Shown here in pieces: positions 1-7,167 of a stretch of 15,432 nucleotides of DNA (positions are counted from its first letter, which is position 1; every line of letters starts with the position of its first letter). The DNA lies in assembly GCA_021767525.1 (NCBI GenBank), contig JAASTF010000045.1:1-15432 (forward strand). The letters run 5' to 3'. The DNA comes from Paracoccaceae bacterium. GTDB lineage: Bacteria > Pseudomonadota > Alphaproteobacteria > Rhodobacterales > Rhodobacteraceae. A model generated the notes under the pieces. It was given only the letters and a program-made list of their open reading frames with translations, did not search any database and had not been told where the DNA came from. A program made the position numbers and the translations under genes.

Positions 1-865
1 ACTGGACCGGCTGTTTCTGTCCGTGGGGGCGATGAAGGCGGGCACCACCTGGCTGCACCGGCAACTGGCGACGCATCCGCAGATCCATTTCAGCCCGGAA
101 AAGGAAATCCACTATTTCGCCGACCCGAAGGGACAAAGCTACATGTCGCTGGCCGGCCGGCTGGATCGCTACCAGCGCGTGGTGCGCAACCTCAATCCCG
201 ACCGGATCAACCCGCATGTGCAGCGCAACCTGGCCTGGTATGCCGATCCTTACCTGGCGCCGCAGGTCGATGACGCCTGGTACCGGCGCCTGTTCGACAT
301 GCGGCCCCCGCGCAAGCAGAACGCGCCCTGGGTCGCGGATTTCTCGAACCTCTATGCCACGCTGGACGATGCGGGCTGGGATCACGTGCACCGCGTGGCC
401 CGCGAGGTGCGGGCGATCTACACCATGCGCCACCCGTCCGAGCGGCTGTGGTCGAACCTGAAATTCTCGTATGAATTCTCGGGGCGGGGCGATGCGCTCG
501 ACACGTTGAGCGAGGCCGAGTTCGCCGCCTATTTCGACGATCACGGCACCCGGGCGCATGCGGATTACGCGGGCATCGTCGAAGGGCTGCGCGCGCGGCT
601 GGGGGAAAAGGTGGCGTTTTTCTTCTTCGAGGATGTGCGCGCCCGCCCCGAGGCCACGCTGCGCGGGATCGAGGCGTTTCTCGGGCTCGATGCGCATGGC
701 TACCGCGAGGACGCGCTGACGGCGCAGGTCAACCCGTCGCGCCGCATGGCGGTGCCCGCGGGCTTTGCCGGGCGCGCCGAGGCGATCCGCGCCGACCAGG
801 TCACGCGGCTGACCGCGCTGGGGCTGGACGTGCCGCAAAGCTGGCATGTGCCGCTGGGGGAATAA
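1..865 (+). CDS. Sulfotransferase, PAPS-dependent, 5'-truncated by the window edge
   Basis: The reading frame is open from the first bases of the window (first full codon at position 2) and begins LDRLFLSVGAMKAGTTWL, so the true start lies just upstream; the internal GTG at 23 is inside the first beta strand and is not a credible start. GAMKAGTTWL is the 5'-phosphosulfate (PSB) loop of PAPS-dependent sulfotransferases. The 3'-phosphate site is MRHPSERLWS, with Arg and Ser eight residues apart. FFFFEDV followed by PEATLRGIEAFLGL is the usual C-terminal region of the family. 287 codons plus stop are visible, near full family length. It ends 10 bp before rmlD, so it is probably co-transcribed with the rhamnose genes. 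It resembles the genes at 7163-8020 and 12898-13830 (shared KE-x-HYF after the PSB loop), so these are paralogues. Acceptor unknown; a sugar hydroxyl of the local polysaccharide is inferred from context. Confidence 0.88.
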   Translation, partial: LDRLFLSVGAMKAGTTWLHRQLATHPQIHFSPEKEIHYFADPKGQSYMSLAGRLDRYQRVVRNLNPDRINPHVQRNLAWYADPYLAPQVDDAWYRRLFDMRPPRKQNAPWVADFSNLYATLDDAGWDHVHRVAREVRAIYTMRHPSERLWSNLKFSYEFSGRGDALDTLSEAEFAAYFDDHGTRAHADYAGIVEGLRARLGEKVAFFFFEDVRARPEATLRGIEAFLGLDAHGYREDALTAQVNPSRRMAVPAGFAGRAEAIRADQVTRLTALGLDVPQSWHVPLGE

Positions 866-875
866 GGGGAAAGCG

Positions 876-1721
876 ATGACCATTCTTGTCTTCGGGAAAA
901 CCGGCCAGGTGGCCACGGAATTGCAGGCGCAGGCGGATGTGACCGCGCTGGGGCGCGACGCCGCCGACCTGTCGGACCCGGCGGCCTGCGCCGCGGCCAT
1001 CGCCGCCCACGCGCCCGGCGCGGTGATCAACGCCGCCGCCTACACGGCGGTCGACCGCGCCGAAGAGGAAGAGGCGCAGGCCACCGTGATCAACGGCGCC
1101 GCCCCCGGCGCCATGGCGCGGGAATGCGCCGCGCGGGGCATTCCCTTCGTGCATATCTCGACCGATTACGTCTTTGCCGGCGATGGCACGGCGCCCTGGA
1201 CGCCCGCCGACCCGGTGGGCCCGCTGGGCGCCTATGGCCGCTCCAAGCTGGCCGGAGAGCGCGCGATTGCCGAGGCCGGCGGGCAATGGGCGGTGCTGCG
1301 CACGTCCTGGGTGTTCTCGGCCCATGGCAACAACTTTCTGAAAACCATGCTGCGCCTGTCGGAAAGCCGCGACGCCTTGTCGATCGTCGAGGACCAGATC
1401 GGCGGGCCGACGCCGGCGGATGCCATCGCCACGGCCTGCCTGACCATGGCGCGCGCCATGGCCGCCGATGACAGCAAGGGCGGGATGCATCATTTCTCGG
1501 GCGCGCCCGATACCAGCTGGAAAGGCTTTGCCGAGGAAATCTTTGCCCGCGCGGGAAAATCCGTGGCGGTCAGCGGCATCCCCACGGCGGACTATCCCAC
1601 GCCCGCCGCGCGTCCGCTCAATTCCCGCATGGATTGCTCGGCGCTCAAGGCGCAGTTCGGTATCGACCGGCCCGACTGGCGCGCCGGTATCGACCGGGCG
1701 CTGGCGGTTCTGCTTCATTGA
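876..1721 (+). CDS. rfbD: dTDP-4-dehydrorhamnose reductase RmlD (RfbD)
   Basis: NAD(P)H-dependent reductase for the last step of dTDP-L-rhamnose synthesis, cytosolic, short-chain dehydrogenase fold. The 281-residue product has the cofactor loop GKTGQ (residues 7-11), the STDYVF strand with Thr96 and Asp97, and the catalytic YxxxK pair Tyr120/Lys124 in GAYGRSKLAGE. The C-terminal PLNSRMDCSAL block matches the RmlD signature. ATG 876 was chosen over an in-frame ATG at 846 because the latter lies inside the preceding sulfotransferase gene, adds ten unrelated residues, and would displace the Rossmann strand from the N-terminus; a purine-rich AGGGGAAAG sits just before 876. It is 10 bp after the sulfotransferase stop and 19 bp before rmlA. 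rmlB and rmlC, needed for the complete pathway, are not in the window. Confidence 0.95.
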   Translation: MTILVFGKTGQVATELQAQADVTALGRDAADLSDPAACAAAIAAHAPGAVINAAAYTAVDRAEEEEAQATVINGAAPGAMARECAARGIPFVHISTDYVFAGDGTAPWTPADPVGPLGAYGRSKLAGERAIAEAGGQWAVLRTSWVFSAHGNNFLKTMLRLSESRDALSIVEDQIGGPTPADAIATACLTMARAMAADDSKGGMHHFSGAPDTSWKGFAEEIFARAGKSVAVSGIPTADYPTPAARPLNSRMDCSALKAQFGIDRPDWRAGIDRALAVLLH

Positions 1722-1740
1722 TCACGAAAGGTATTTCTCC

Positions 1741-2616
1741 ATGACCACACGCAAGGGCATCATCCTGGCCGGCGGCTCGGGCACGCGGCTTTATCCGATC
1801 ACGCTGGGCGTGTCGAAACAGCTGCTGCCGATCTACGACAAGCCGATGATCTATTACCCGCTCAGCGTGCTGATGCTGGCGGGCATCCGCGAGATCGCGG
1901 TGATCACCACGCCGCACGACCAGGCACAATTCCAGCGCACCCTGGGCGACGGCAGCCAGTGGGGGCTAAGCCTGACCTGGATCGAACAGCCCAGCCCCGA
2001 CGGGTTGGCGCAGGCCTATATCCTGGCTGAGGATTTCCTGGCCGGCAGCCCCTCGGCCATGGTGCTGGGTGACAATATCTTTTTCGGCCATGGCCTGCCC
2101 GAGATGCTGTCGGCGGCGGATGCCAAGACCGCGGGCGGCACTGTCTTTGGATATCGCGTGGCCGACCCGGAACGATACGGTGTCGTCGGGTTCGACGGGA
2201 CGGGTGCGGTTACCCAGATCATCGAAAAACCGCAGGTGCCGCCCTCGCACTACGCGGTGACGGGGCTGTATTTCCTGGACGGGACCGCGCCTGAGCGTGC
2301 CCGGCAGGTGCAGCCCTCGGCGCGGGGCGAGCTGGAAATCACCACATTGCTGGAATCCTACCTGCAGGATGGCAGCCTGAGCGTCGAACGGATGGGGCGC
2401 GGCTATGCCTGGCTCGATACCGGCACCCACGAAAGCCTGCTGGACGCGGGCAATTTCGTGCGCACGCTGGAAAAGCGGCAGGGCTTGCAGACCGGCAGCC
2501 CCGATGAAATCGCCTTTGGCAATGGCTGGATCGACGAAGCCGCCCTGCGCGCGCGGGCAGAGAAATTCGCCAAGAACGCCTATGGCCGCTATCTGCAGGG
2601 CCTTTTGAAAGGCTAG
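1741..2616 (+). CDS. rfbA: Glucose-1-phosphate thymidylyltransferase RmlA (RfbA)
   Basis: First enzyme of dTDP-L-rhamnose synthesis: dTTP + glucose-1-phosphate gives dTDP-glucose + pyrophosphate. The 291-residue product is normal length for RmlA. It shows the nucleotidyltransferase signature LAGGSGTRLYP (residues 9-19) and SKQLLPIYDKPM with Lys26. Asp111 in LGDNIFFGHGL and Asp226 in WLDTGTHESLL are the two metal-binding aspartates of the family, and EKPQVPPSHYAVTGLYF is also conserved. ATG 1741 was chosen because the nucleotidyltransferase core starts immediately after it and GAAAGG lies about 10 bases upstream; the frame is open much further upstream but only over the rmlD gene in another frame. 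It is the last gene of the plus-strand group and is followed by a strong terminator. Such enzymes are often feedback-inhibited by dTDP-rhamnose (family knowledge). Confidence 0.96.
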   Translation: MTTRKGIILAGGSGTRLYPITLGVSKQLLPIYDKPMIYYPLSVLMLAGIREIAVITTPHDQAQFQRTLGDGSQWGLSLTWIEQPSPDGLAQAYILAEDFLAGSPSAMVLGDNIFFGHGLPEMLSAADAKTAGGTVFGYRVADPERYGVVGFDGTGAVTQIIEKPQVPPSHYAVTGLYFLDGTAPERARQVQPSARGELEITTLLESYLQDGSLSVERMGRGYAWLDTGTHESLLDAGNFVRTLEKRQGLQTGSPDEIAFGNGWIDEAALRARAEKFAKNAYGRYLQGLLKG

Positions 2617-2645
2617 GGTATGCTGCGCGCGCCGCGCAAAGACAG

Positions 2646-2682
2646 ACGGGCCGCCCGGATCGGGCGGCCCGTTGCGGTTTTT
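2646..2682 (+). terminator. Rho-independent terminator after rmlA
   Basis: A perfect 12-bp stem (ACGGGCCGCCCG at 2646-2657 pairing with 2661-2672) with a 3-nt GAT loop is followed by TGCGG and a T run at 2678-2682. It begins 29 bp after the rmlA stop. On the minus strand it also lies just past the RTX stop at 2697, but that side has only a weak T tract, so it chiefly ends the rml transcript and may act partly in both directions. Confidence 0.85.
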
Positions 2683-2696
2683 GCTGACCTCTCCGG

Positions 2697-5462
2697 TCAG
2701 AAGATGAAGTCGCTCGCGTCCATGTCGGTCAGGCTGACATTGTCGATGCGGATGAAATCGCCCGAGCCGTCCAGCGCCTCGATCAGCACGCGGCTGCCCA
2801 CCTGGCTCATGTGGTTGTTGAACAGGTCGGCCCAGTTGGTGATCGAACTCACCCCCGAAAGATCGATATCCTCGAGGGACTCGAGCGCATCGAAATCGGT
2901 GATCGTGTCCTGCCCGAACCCATCGGCAAAGACAAAGACATCGCCCTGGTCGCCGCCGACAAGCAGATCGTTGCCCGCCCCGCCGATCAGGACATCTGCG
3001 CCGATATCGCCGCGCAGGATGTCGTTACCAGCGCCGCCATCCAGCGTGTCCGCACGTCCGCCGCCCAGCAGCCGGTCGTCATCGTCCTCGCCCAGGATCA
3101 GGTCGAACCCGTTGCCGCCGTTCAACGTGTCGTTGCCATTGCCGCCATAAAGCGAGTCATTCTGGCCGCCGCCATTGATCGCGTCATCGCCGTTCTGGCC
3201 GAACAGCACGTCATTACCGGCAATGCCGTTGATCGTGTCGTTCCCGGCCCCGCCCGCAACGGTATCGGCGCCGCCGCGGGTGACGATCAGGTCGGCCCCG
3301 GCCTCGCCATTGACGCTGTCATCCGACAGCCCCGAGTCGAGCGTGTCATTGCCCGCGCCCCCCAAAAGCGTGTCGGCCCCGCCGCCGCTGGTCAGGTCGT
3401 CATTGCCGTCGCCACCATCCAGCAGGTCGCGGTTGCGCCCGCTGATCAGAACGTCGTCGCCCAGACCGCCATAAACCTCGTCGAACCCGTTGCCCGCGTT
3501 CAGGCTGTCATTGCCCGACTCCCCGATCAGCGTATCACGGCCGTTCCCACCGATCATCGTGTCGTTGCCGATCCCGCCTTCGAACCGGTTGTCGGTGTCA
3601 TCGCCCGTCAGGCTGTCATCGCCACGGCCCGAGCGGATCACCTCGATCCCGATCAGATCGTACCCCAGAGAGGCGATGCCGCCCCATTGCTGAAGCCCCA
3701 CATCGAAGGCCAGATTGGCGTTCAGGGTCGGATCGATCACCAGCGTATCGGTGCCCGTGCCACCATCGACATGGTCATAGCCCAAAAAGGCGGTATGGGT
3801 GATCGTGTCGTCGCCCGCATCGCCGAAGACGGAATCGTTGCCGGCCTGGGCATTCAGGTCGTCATTGCCGTCACCGCCACGGATCGTATCGGTGCCCGAG
3901 CCGCCCTCGACCGTGTCGTCGCCGCCACCGGCCTGAATCTCGTTGGCGTCCGAGGACCCGATGAAGCGTTCCGCCTCGAGCGTGCCGATCACGTTCTCGA
4001 ACCCGGTGGTGACCTGTGTGGTGATGCCGTTGCTGGCCGTGCCCGCGCCCAGGTCGAAGGTCACGTTCGACCCGGTGCTGAAGGCCACCAGCGTATCGAT
4101 GCCCGTCTCGCCATGCACATCCTCGCTGGACGACAGGCTAAGGATCGAGATCGTGTCGTCGCCGGCCCCGCCGAAGATCGTGTTGGTGCCGCCACCATCG
4201 TCGATCGAGTCGTTGCCGTCATAGCCATAGACCAGCGAGGCGGTGGCATCGATCGTATCATCGCCCAGCGTGCCCACCTGCAGCGATTGCGGGGCATAGG
4301 CGGGCACCGCGTTGGCATTGTCGCGGGTGTCGTAGATCGCGCTCTGGATGTCGCCATCCTGCCAGGTCACGGCAAAGCGTCCGTCTTCCAGCGCGGTGAT
4401 CTCGGGCTGGCTGGGAATGCCGCCGCTGGCGATGGTAAAGGCGCTGCCGATCGTGCTGCCGGTGGCGCTGAAACGCTGGCCGACGACCTCGTTCGTCTCG
4501 TCATCGTCCCAGACGATCACGAAGGTGCCGTCCGACAGCCCGGCCACGGACATCTCGTTATTGTTGTCCGAGGTCCCGGCAATACCGGCATCGAAGAATT
4601 GCGGCCCTGCCACCGCCGTGCCGCTATTGTCGAAGATGCGGAAGAAACTGTCGGTGTCGGTGCCGTCATCCTCGCTCCAGGTGGCGACGAAACCGCCCCC
4701 GGTCAGCGCCGCCACGTCGACGCCGAATTCGTTATTGCCCGAGGCGGTCGAGATGGTGAAGAAACTGCCGCCCGTGCTGCCATCGGCGGCGATGATGCGG
4801 CCGATGATGTCCTCATCAAGCGCGTTGTCGCGGTTGGCGACCATCACGTATGTGCCATTCGACAGCGCCGCGACGCTGACATTCTGAATTGTCCCGAAGT
4901 CGCTTTCGTTCGACGAGGCCAGGAACGAGACGGGCGTCGTGCTCCAGCTGCCCAGGCTTTGATCGTAAAAGGCGTAATTGGCAGAGACGGTGCTGCCGTT
5001 ATCGACATTCCAGCCCACGATGATGTCGCCATTGTCGGCCACGGTCACCGTCGGGTCGTTGAAGCTTTCGCCCGATTGTTCGATATAGCTGCGCACGTCG
5101 ATGAGCGTGCCCGAGGCATCGAAAACCTCGATCCGGATCGAGGTGCCCGAGATGTCGGTATCCTCCATCGCCAGCACCCAGCCGCCGCTGGGCGTGCCGG
5201 CCACTTCGAACTCGCCCTCGTCATCAAGGAAATAGCCGTCGCTCATGCGAAAGGGGCTACCCTCGGGATTGCCCAGCGGATCATAGATCTGGGCGATCAC
5301 ATCAGTGCCATTATCGGAATCGACATTGTTTGACAGGTCTTCCCAGGCCACCAGTATGCGGCCATCGGCCAGTTGGGCGATCTGCGGTTCCACCTGGGTG
5401 CCGGTGGTATTTCCGGCGTTCACCAGGAACGTGTCGAGCCAGGTTTCTGGGGTAAGCGGCAT
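2697..5462 (-). CDS. Large RTX calcium-binding protein with N-terminal propeller-like repeats, predicted type I secreted
   Basis: 921 residues, very acidic. Residues about 27-380 hold seven repeats built around a strand such as LADGRILVAWED, LSDGTFVIVWDD or LEDGRFAVTWQD, a count that fits a seven-bladed beta-propeller (inference). From about residue 390 to 840 there are roughly thirty GGxGxDxxx RTX nonapeptides (for example GGAGNDTLDSG), which bind calcium in a beta-roll, broken by a non-RTX insert near 560-610. The C-terminus (GFGQDTITDFD, then a mixed region ending DMDASDFIF) resembles uncleaved type I secretion signals; there is no Sec signal peptide. I see no cysteine and no lysine in the whole protein. 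AAAGGA lies about 9 bases before the ATG. No type I transporter genes or RtxC acyltransferase are nearby. It lies 155 bp after the hydrolase-like gene and may have its own promoter. Likely an adhesin or matrix protein; a toxin or enzyme role is not supported. Confidence 0.9.
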   Translation of the reverse strand: MPLTPETWLDTFLVNAGNTTGTQVEPQIAQLADGRILVAWEDLSNNVDSDNGTDVIAQIYDPLGNPEGSPFRMSDGYFLDDEGEFEVAGTPSGGWVLAMEDTDISGTSIRIEVFDASGTLIDVRSYIEQSGESFNDPTVTVADNGDIIVGWNVDNGSTVSANYAFYDQSLGSWSTTPVSFLASSNESDFGTIQNVSVAALSNGTYVMVANRDNALDEDIIGRIIAADGSTGGSFFTISTASGNNEFGVDVAALTGGGFVATWSEDDGTDTDSFFRIFDNSGTAVAGPQFFDAGIAGTSDNNNEMSVAGLSDGTFVIVWDDDETNEVVGQRFSATGSTIGSAFTIASGGIPSQPEITALEDGRFAVTWQDGDIQSAIYDTRDNANAVPAYAPQSLQVGTLGDDTIDATASLVYGYDGNDSIDDGGGTNTIFGGAGDDTISILSLSSSEDVHGETGIDTLVAFSTGSNVTFDLGAGTASNGITTQVTTGFENVIGTLEAERFIGSSDANEIQAGGGDDTVEGGSGTDTIRGGDGNDDLNAQAGNDSVFGDAGDDTITHTAFLGYDHVDGGTGTDTLVIDPTLNANLAFDVGLQQWGGIASLGYDLIGIEVIRSGRGDDSLTGDDTDNRFEGGIGNDTMIGGNGRDTLIGESGNDSLNAGNGFDEVYGGLGDDVLISGRNRDLLDGGDGNDDLTSGGGADTLLGGAGNDTLDSGLSDDSVNGEAGADLIVTRGGADTVAGGAGNDTINGIAGNDVLFGQNGDDAINGGGQNDSLYGGNGNDTLNGGNGFDLILGEDDDDRLLGGGRADTLDGGAGNDILRGDIGADVLIGGAGNDLLVGGDQGDVFVFADGFGQDTITDFDALESLEDIDLSGVSSITNWADLFNNHMSQVGSRVLIEALDGSGDFIRIDNVSLTDMDASDFIF

Positions 5463-5555
5463 TGCTTGTCCTTTCGGTCAAATTTGCCGGGCCCCGGGGC
5501 CTGTCGGGGCAGGCCTTCGCAGTGCGTCAGGACGGTGCCCGGTAGAATGAATTGC

Positions 5556-5569
5556 ACCGCATGTGCGGT
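5556..5569. promoter_or_regulatory. 6-2-6 inverted repeat upstream of the RTX gene, possible operator
   Basis: ACCGCA-TG-TGCGGT is a perfect 6-bp inverted repeat with a 2-nt spacer, about 94 bp before the RTX start, inside the 155-bp gap 5463-5617. That gap is the most AT-rich stretch around (5571-5620) and holds no gene. The repeat lacks a T run after it in the RTX direction, so it looks more like a protein-binding site than a terminator. I could not find a convincing -35/-10 pair. Confidence 0.3.
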
Positions 5570-5617
5570 AGAAAAAACGAAACTCGGTACATAACGCTGC
5601 GGCAGGCTAACAAATCA

Positions 5618-5635
5618 TTAACCTTTAGGTAAAGG
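5618..5635. promoter_or_regulatory. CtrA-like box overlapping a second 6-2-6 inverted repeat
   Basis: TTAA at 5618-5621, seven bases, then GTAA at 5629-5632 matches the alphaproteobacterial CtrA consensus TTAA-N7-TTAA with one mismatch. Overlapping it, CCTTTA-GG-TAAAGG (5622-5635) is a perfect inverted repeat with the same 6-2-6 geometry as the one at 5556. It covers the last codons of the hydrolase-like gene, upstream of the RTX gene. A chance match is possible. Confidence 0.25.
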
Positions 5636-6430
5636 CTGTTGGCGGACGGGCCCCGCGGCGATGCGGGCCTTGTAGTCGTCCAGATCGCGGCGCGCGCGTA
5701 CCAACCGGCGCCATTGGGCGATGTCGAAGCGGTCCTGCGCCACATCGTCGAACAGCCGCTCCAGCAGGCCCATCTTGCGCAGGTGATAGGGCACGCCGTG
5801 GCCCACGAAGGGGATGTTCAGCTCGGTCATGGCGGGGATGTCCAGCAGATCCACATGCGCCGCGTCCTCGGCGCAGCGGCGATCGAACGCCACCACCACG
5901 CGGGCGGGGGTGCGGCAGCCCTGGGCTGCGTTTTGCGGAAAGCTGTCCCATTCCTGCGCCCGGCCCTGGGGAAACCGGGTTTCCCAGGGCACCAGCGCCG
6001 CCGATAGCGTGGCCTGCGGATTGAGCGACAGCACCCGGTCGGCACGGAACGCATCGGCATAGGCCAGCGCGGCATAGCCGCCCATCGAGCCGCCATAGGT
6101 CATCACGCCGTCATAGGGGCGGAAGAACCCGGTCCTTTCCAGCGTCGCGCACAGCTCGTGCAGGCCCGGCGGGCGGAACCAGTGCGAGCGGGTGGGCTTG
6201 ACGAAAATGCCCGCCATATCGGTATGTTCGCGCACGAAACGGAACCCCCAGCCGGGGCGGGTGCGCTTGGGATTGTTCTCGGCGATGCCGGCATGGTCGA
6301 AACAGACCACCAGCTGCCGCGCCGGGCGCAGCAGCACGTCGACGGTGTAATCGTCGATCTCGGCCGACCAGACCCGGCCGCGGCGCTGTCGGAACCCGGC
6401 CTGTTCCAGCCGGTCGCGCTGCGCGCTCAT
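5618..6430 (-). CDS. Alpha/beta-hydrolase-like protein, function unassigned
   Basis: 270 residues, no signal peptide or membrane segment. GGSMGG around Ser115 is a nucleophile elbow (G-x-S-x-G) followed by a helix (YAALAYADAF), and LVVCFDHAG near 40-47 could form the early strand and oxyanion region. RVVVAFDRR (Asp183) followed by FVGHGVPYHL (His211, His216) supplies plausible acid and base residues in the expected order, so a Ser-Asp-His triad is likely (inference). The fold and order recall Asp2-type or carbohydrate-esterase hydrolases; I cannot name the family. It lies 51 bp after a sulfotransferase gene in the same direction, suggesting a role in modifying the same polymer, for example adding or removing an acyl group. 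The ATG at 6430 has no clear Shine-Dalgarno and sits beside a GC-rich hairpin, so the start is less certain than for neighbours. Confidence 0.75.
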   Translation of the reverse strand: MSAQRDRLEQAGFRQRRGRVWSAEIDDYTVDVLLRPARQLVVCFDHAGIAENNPKRTRPGWGFRFVREHTDMAGIFVKPTRSHWFRPPGLHELCATLERTGFFRPYDGVMTYGGSMGGYAALAYADAFRADRVLSLNPQATLSAALVPWETRFPQGRAQEWDSFPQNAAQGCRTPARVVVAFDRRCAEDAAHVDLLDIPAMTELNIPFVGHGVPYHLRKMGLLERLFDDVAQDRFDIAQWRRLVRARRDLDDYKARIAAGPVRQQPLPKG

Positions 6431-6440
6431 GCCCGGCCGG

Positions 6441-6457
6441 CCCGGGACGGGCCCGGG
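6441..6457 (-). other. GC-rich hairpin just before the hydrolase-like start codon
   Basis: CCCGGG (6441-6446) pairs with CCCGGG (6452-6457) around a 5-nt loop, ending 10 bases before the ATG on the minus strand; GGCCGG repeats next to it could extend the structure. It occupies the place where a ribosome-binding site would be, and none is visible. It may limit translation or indicate dependence on translation of the upstream sulfotransferase. It could also simply reflect high GC. Confidence 0.35.
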
Positions 6458-6481
6458 GGTGCGCAGGACAGGGACAAGAGG

Positions 6482-7153
6482 TCAGAACGCATAGCCGAAG
6501 GTCTCGATTTCCTTTTCGAAGGCCCGGGCCACGATGGCGCGGCTTTCGTCGTCGTAATAGTCGCGATAGCTGCCTTCGCGTTTGGACACCTTGGTCTGCA
6601 TCAGCGGCTCGGACTCGTCGATGCCCAGCCGGGCATAGATGTCTTCCATCGCGCCGTTCAGATCCTCGAAAAAGTAGATCTTGTCGACCACCACGCGGTC
6701 TTTCATCGTGTAAAGCCCCCAGCCGCGCTGGTGCAGGCGCTCCAGCACCTTGGGTTTGCGCAGGAAGGCGGCGAAGGTCAGCCGCTCGTCCCAGATGCCT
6801 TTGGCGACACGGTTCTTCTTCATGTAGTGATAGGCCGACACCGTGCGGTCGAACGGGTTGCGCTCGAAGGCGAAGGTGAAATAGCTGCGCCAGCCATCTG
6901 TCCCGATCACCCGGCGCGCGCGGTTGAAGGGCGCGTGGTTGAACAGCCGCAGCTCGGTACCGTCGGCCAGGGTCTGCACGTCGTTCTGCGGCCCGCGCAG
7001 GCCGCGGTCGCGCTTGATCGCCTCGTCATCGGGATGGATGGGCGTGATGATATCCTCGTCGCCGCAATGCTTGGTCAGCGCGATTTCGACGCTGGTGCCG
7101 GCGGTCTTGGTCGTCTTGACGAAGACGAAACGATGCTTGTGCGAGATGATCAT
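6482..7153 (-). CDS. Sulfotransferase of the Sulfotransfer_2 type
   Basis: 223 residues. FVFVKTTKTAGTSVE (residues 9-23) is the PAPS 5'-phosphosulfate loop in the form typical of the Sulfotransfer_2 group (carbohydrate 2-O/4-O type enzymes). FAFERNPFDRTVSAYHY carries the 3'-phosphate Arg98 and Ser106, eight apart. NHAPF near residue 72-76 and the ending YYDDESRAIVARAF...ETFGYAF also match the group, whose members act on sugar hydroxyls (family knowledge). It is a different family branch from the neighbouring GAQKSGTTW enzyme. AGGGGG precedes the ATG; only 9 bp separate it from the upstream stop, so it is clearly in the same operon. Acceptor unknown; a uronic acid or other sugar of the capsule is inferred only from context. 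Confidence 0.88.
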   Translation of the reverse strand: MIISHKHRFVFVKTTKTAGTSVEIALTKHCGDEDIITPIHPDDEAIKRDRGLRGPQNDVQTLADGTELRLFNHAPFNRARRVIGTDGWRSYFTFAFERNPFDRTVSAYHYMKKNRVAKGIWDERLTFAAFLRKPKVLERLHQRGWGLYTMKDRVVVDKIYFFEDLNGAMEDIYARLGIDESEPLMQTKVSKREGSYRDYYDDESRAIVARAFEKEIETFGYAF

Positions 7154-7167
7154 CGCGGCCCCCTATT
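7150..7167. repeat. 18-bp translation-start repeat, copy 1
   Basis: TCATCGCGG-C-CCCCTATT on the plus strand matches the sequence at 8017-8034 at 17 of 18 bases. On the minus strand it carries AGGGG plus the ATGA start of the Sulfotransfer_2 gene and, here, the TAG stop of the preceding gene. Confidence 0.6.

Noticed and set aside
23..865. GTG at 23 as the start of the first sulfotransferase
   Set aside because: The frame is open upstream and reads LDRLFLS before it, which is the normal first strand leading to the PSB loop.
801..1718. 305-codon minus-strand open frame opposite rmlD
   Set aside because: rmlD on the plus strand has all family motifs; the antisense product is Arg/Gly-rich and featureless.
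2811..5333. 840-codon open frame on the plus strand across the RTX gene
   Set aside because: It is the complement of the repetitive GC-rich RTX coding sequence; the translation is a low-complexity Ala/Val/Asp/Arg string with no recognisable domain, while the minus strand gives clear RTX motifs.
2697..5462. Gene duplication or tandem DNA repeat array in the RTX region
   Set aside because: The repeats are at protein level (GGxGxDxxx) with diverged codons; no long identical DNA units were noticed, so it is a normal RTX repeat region.
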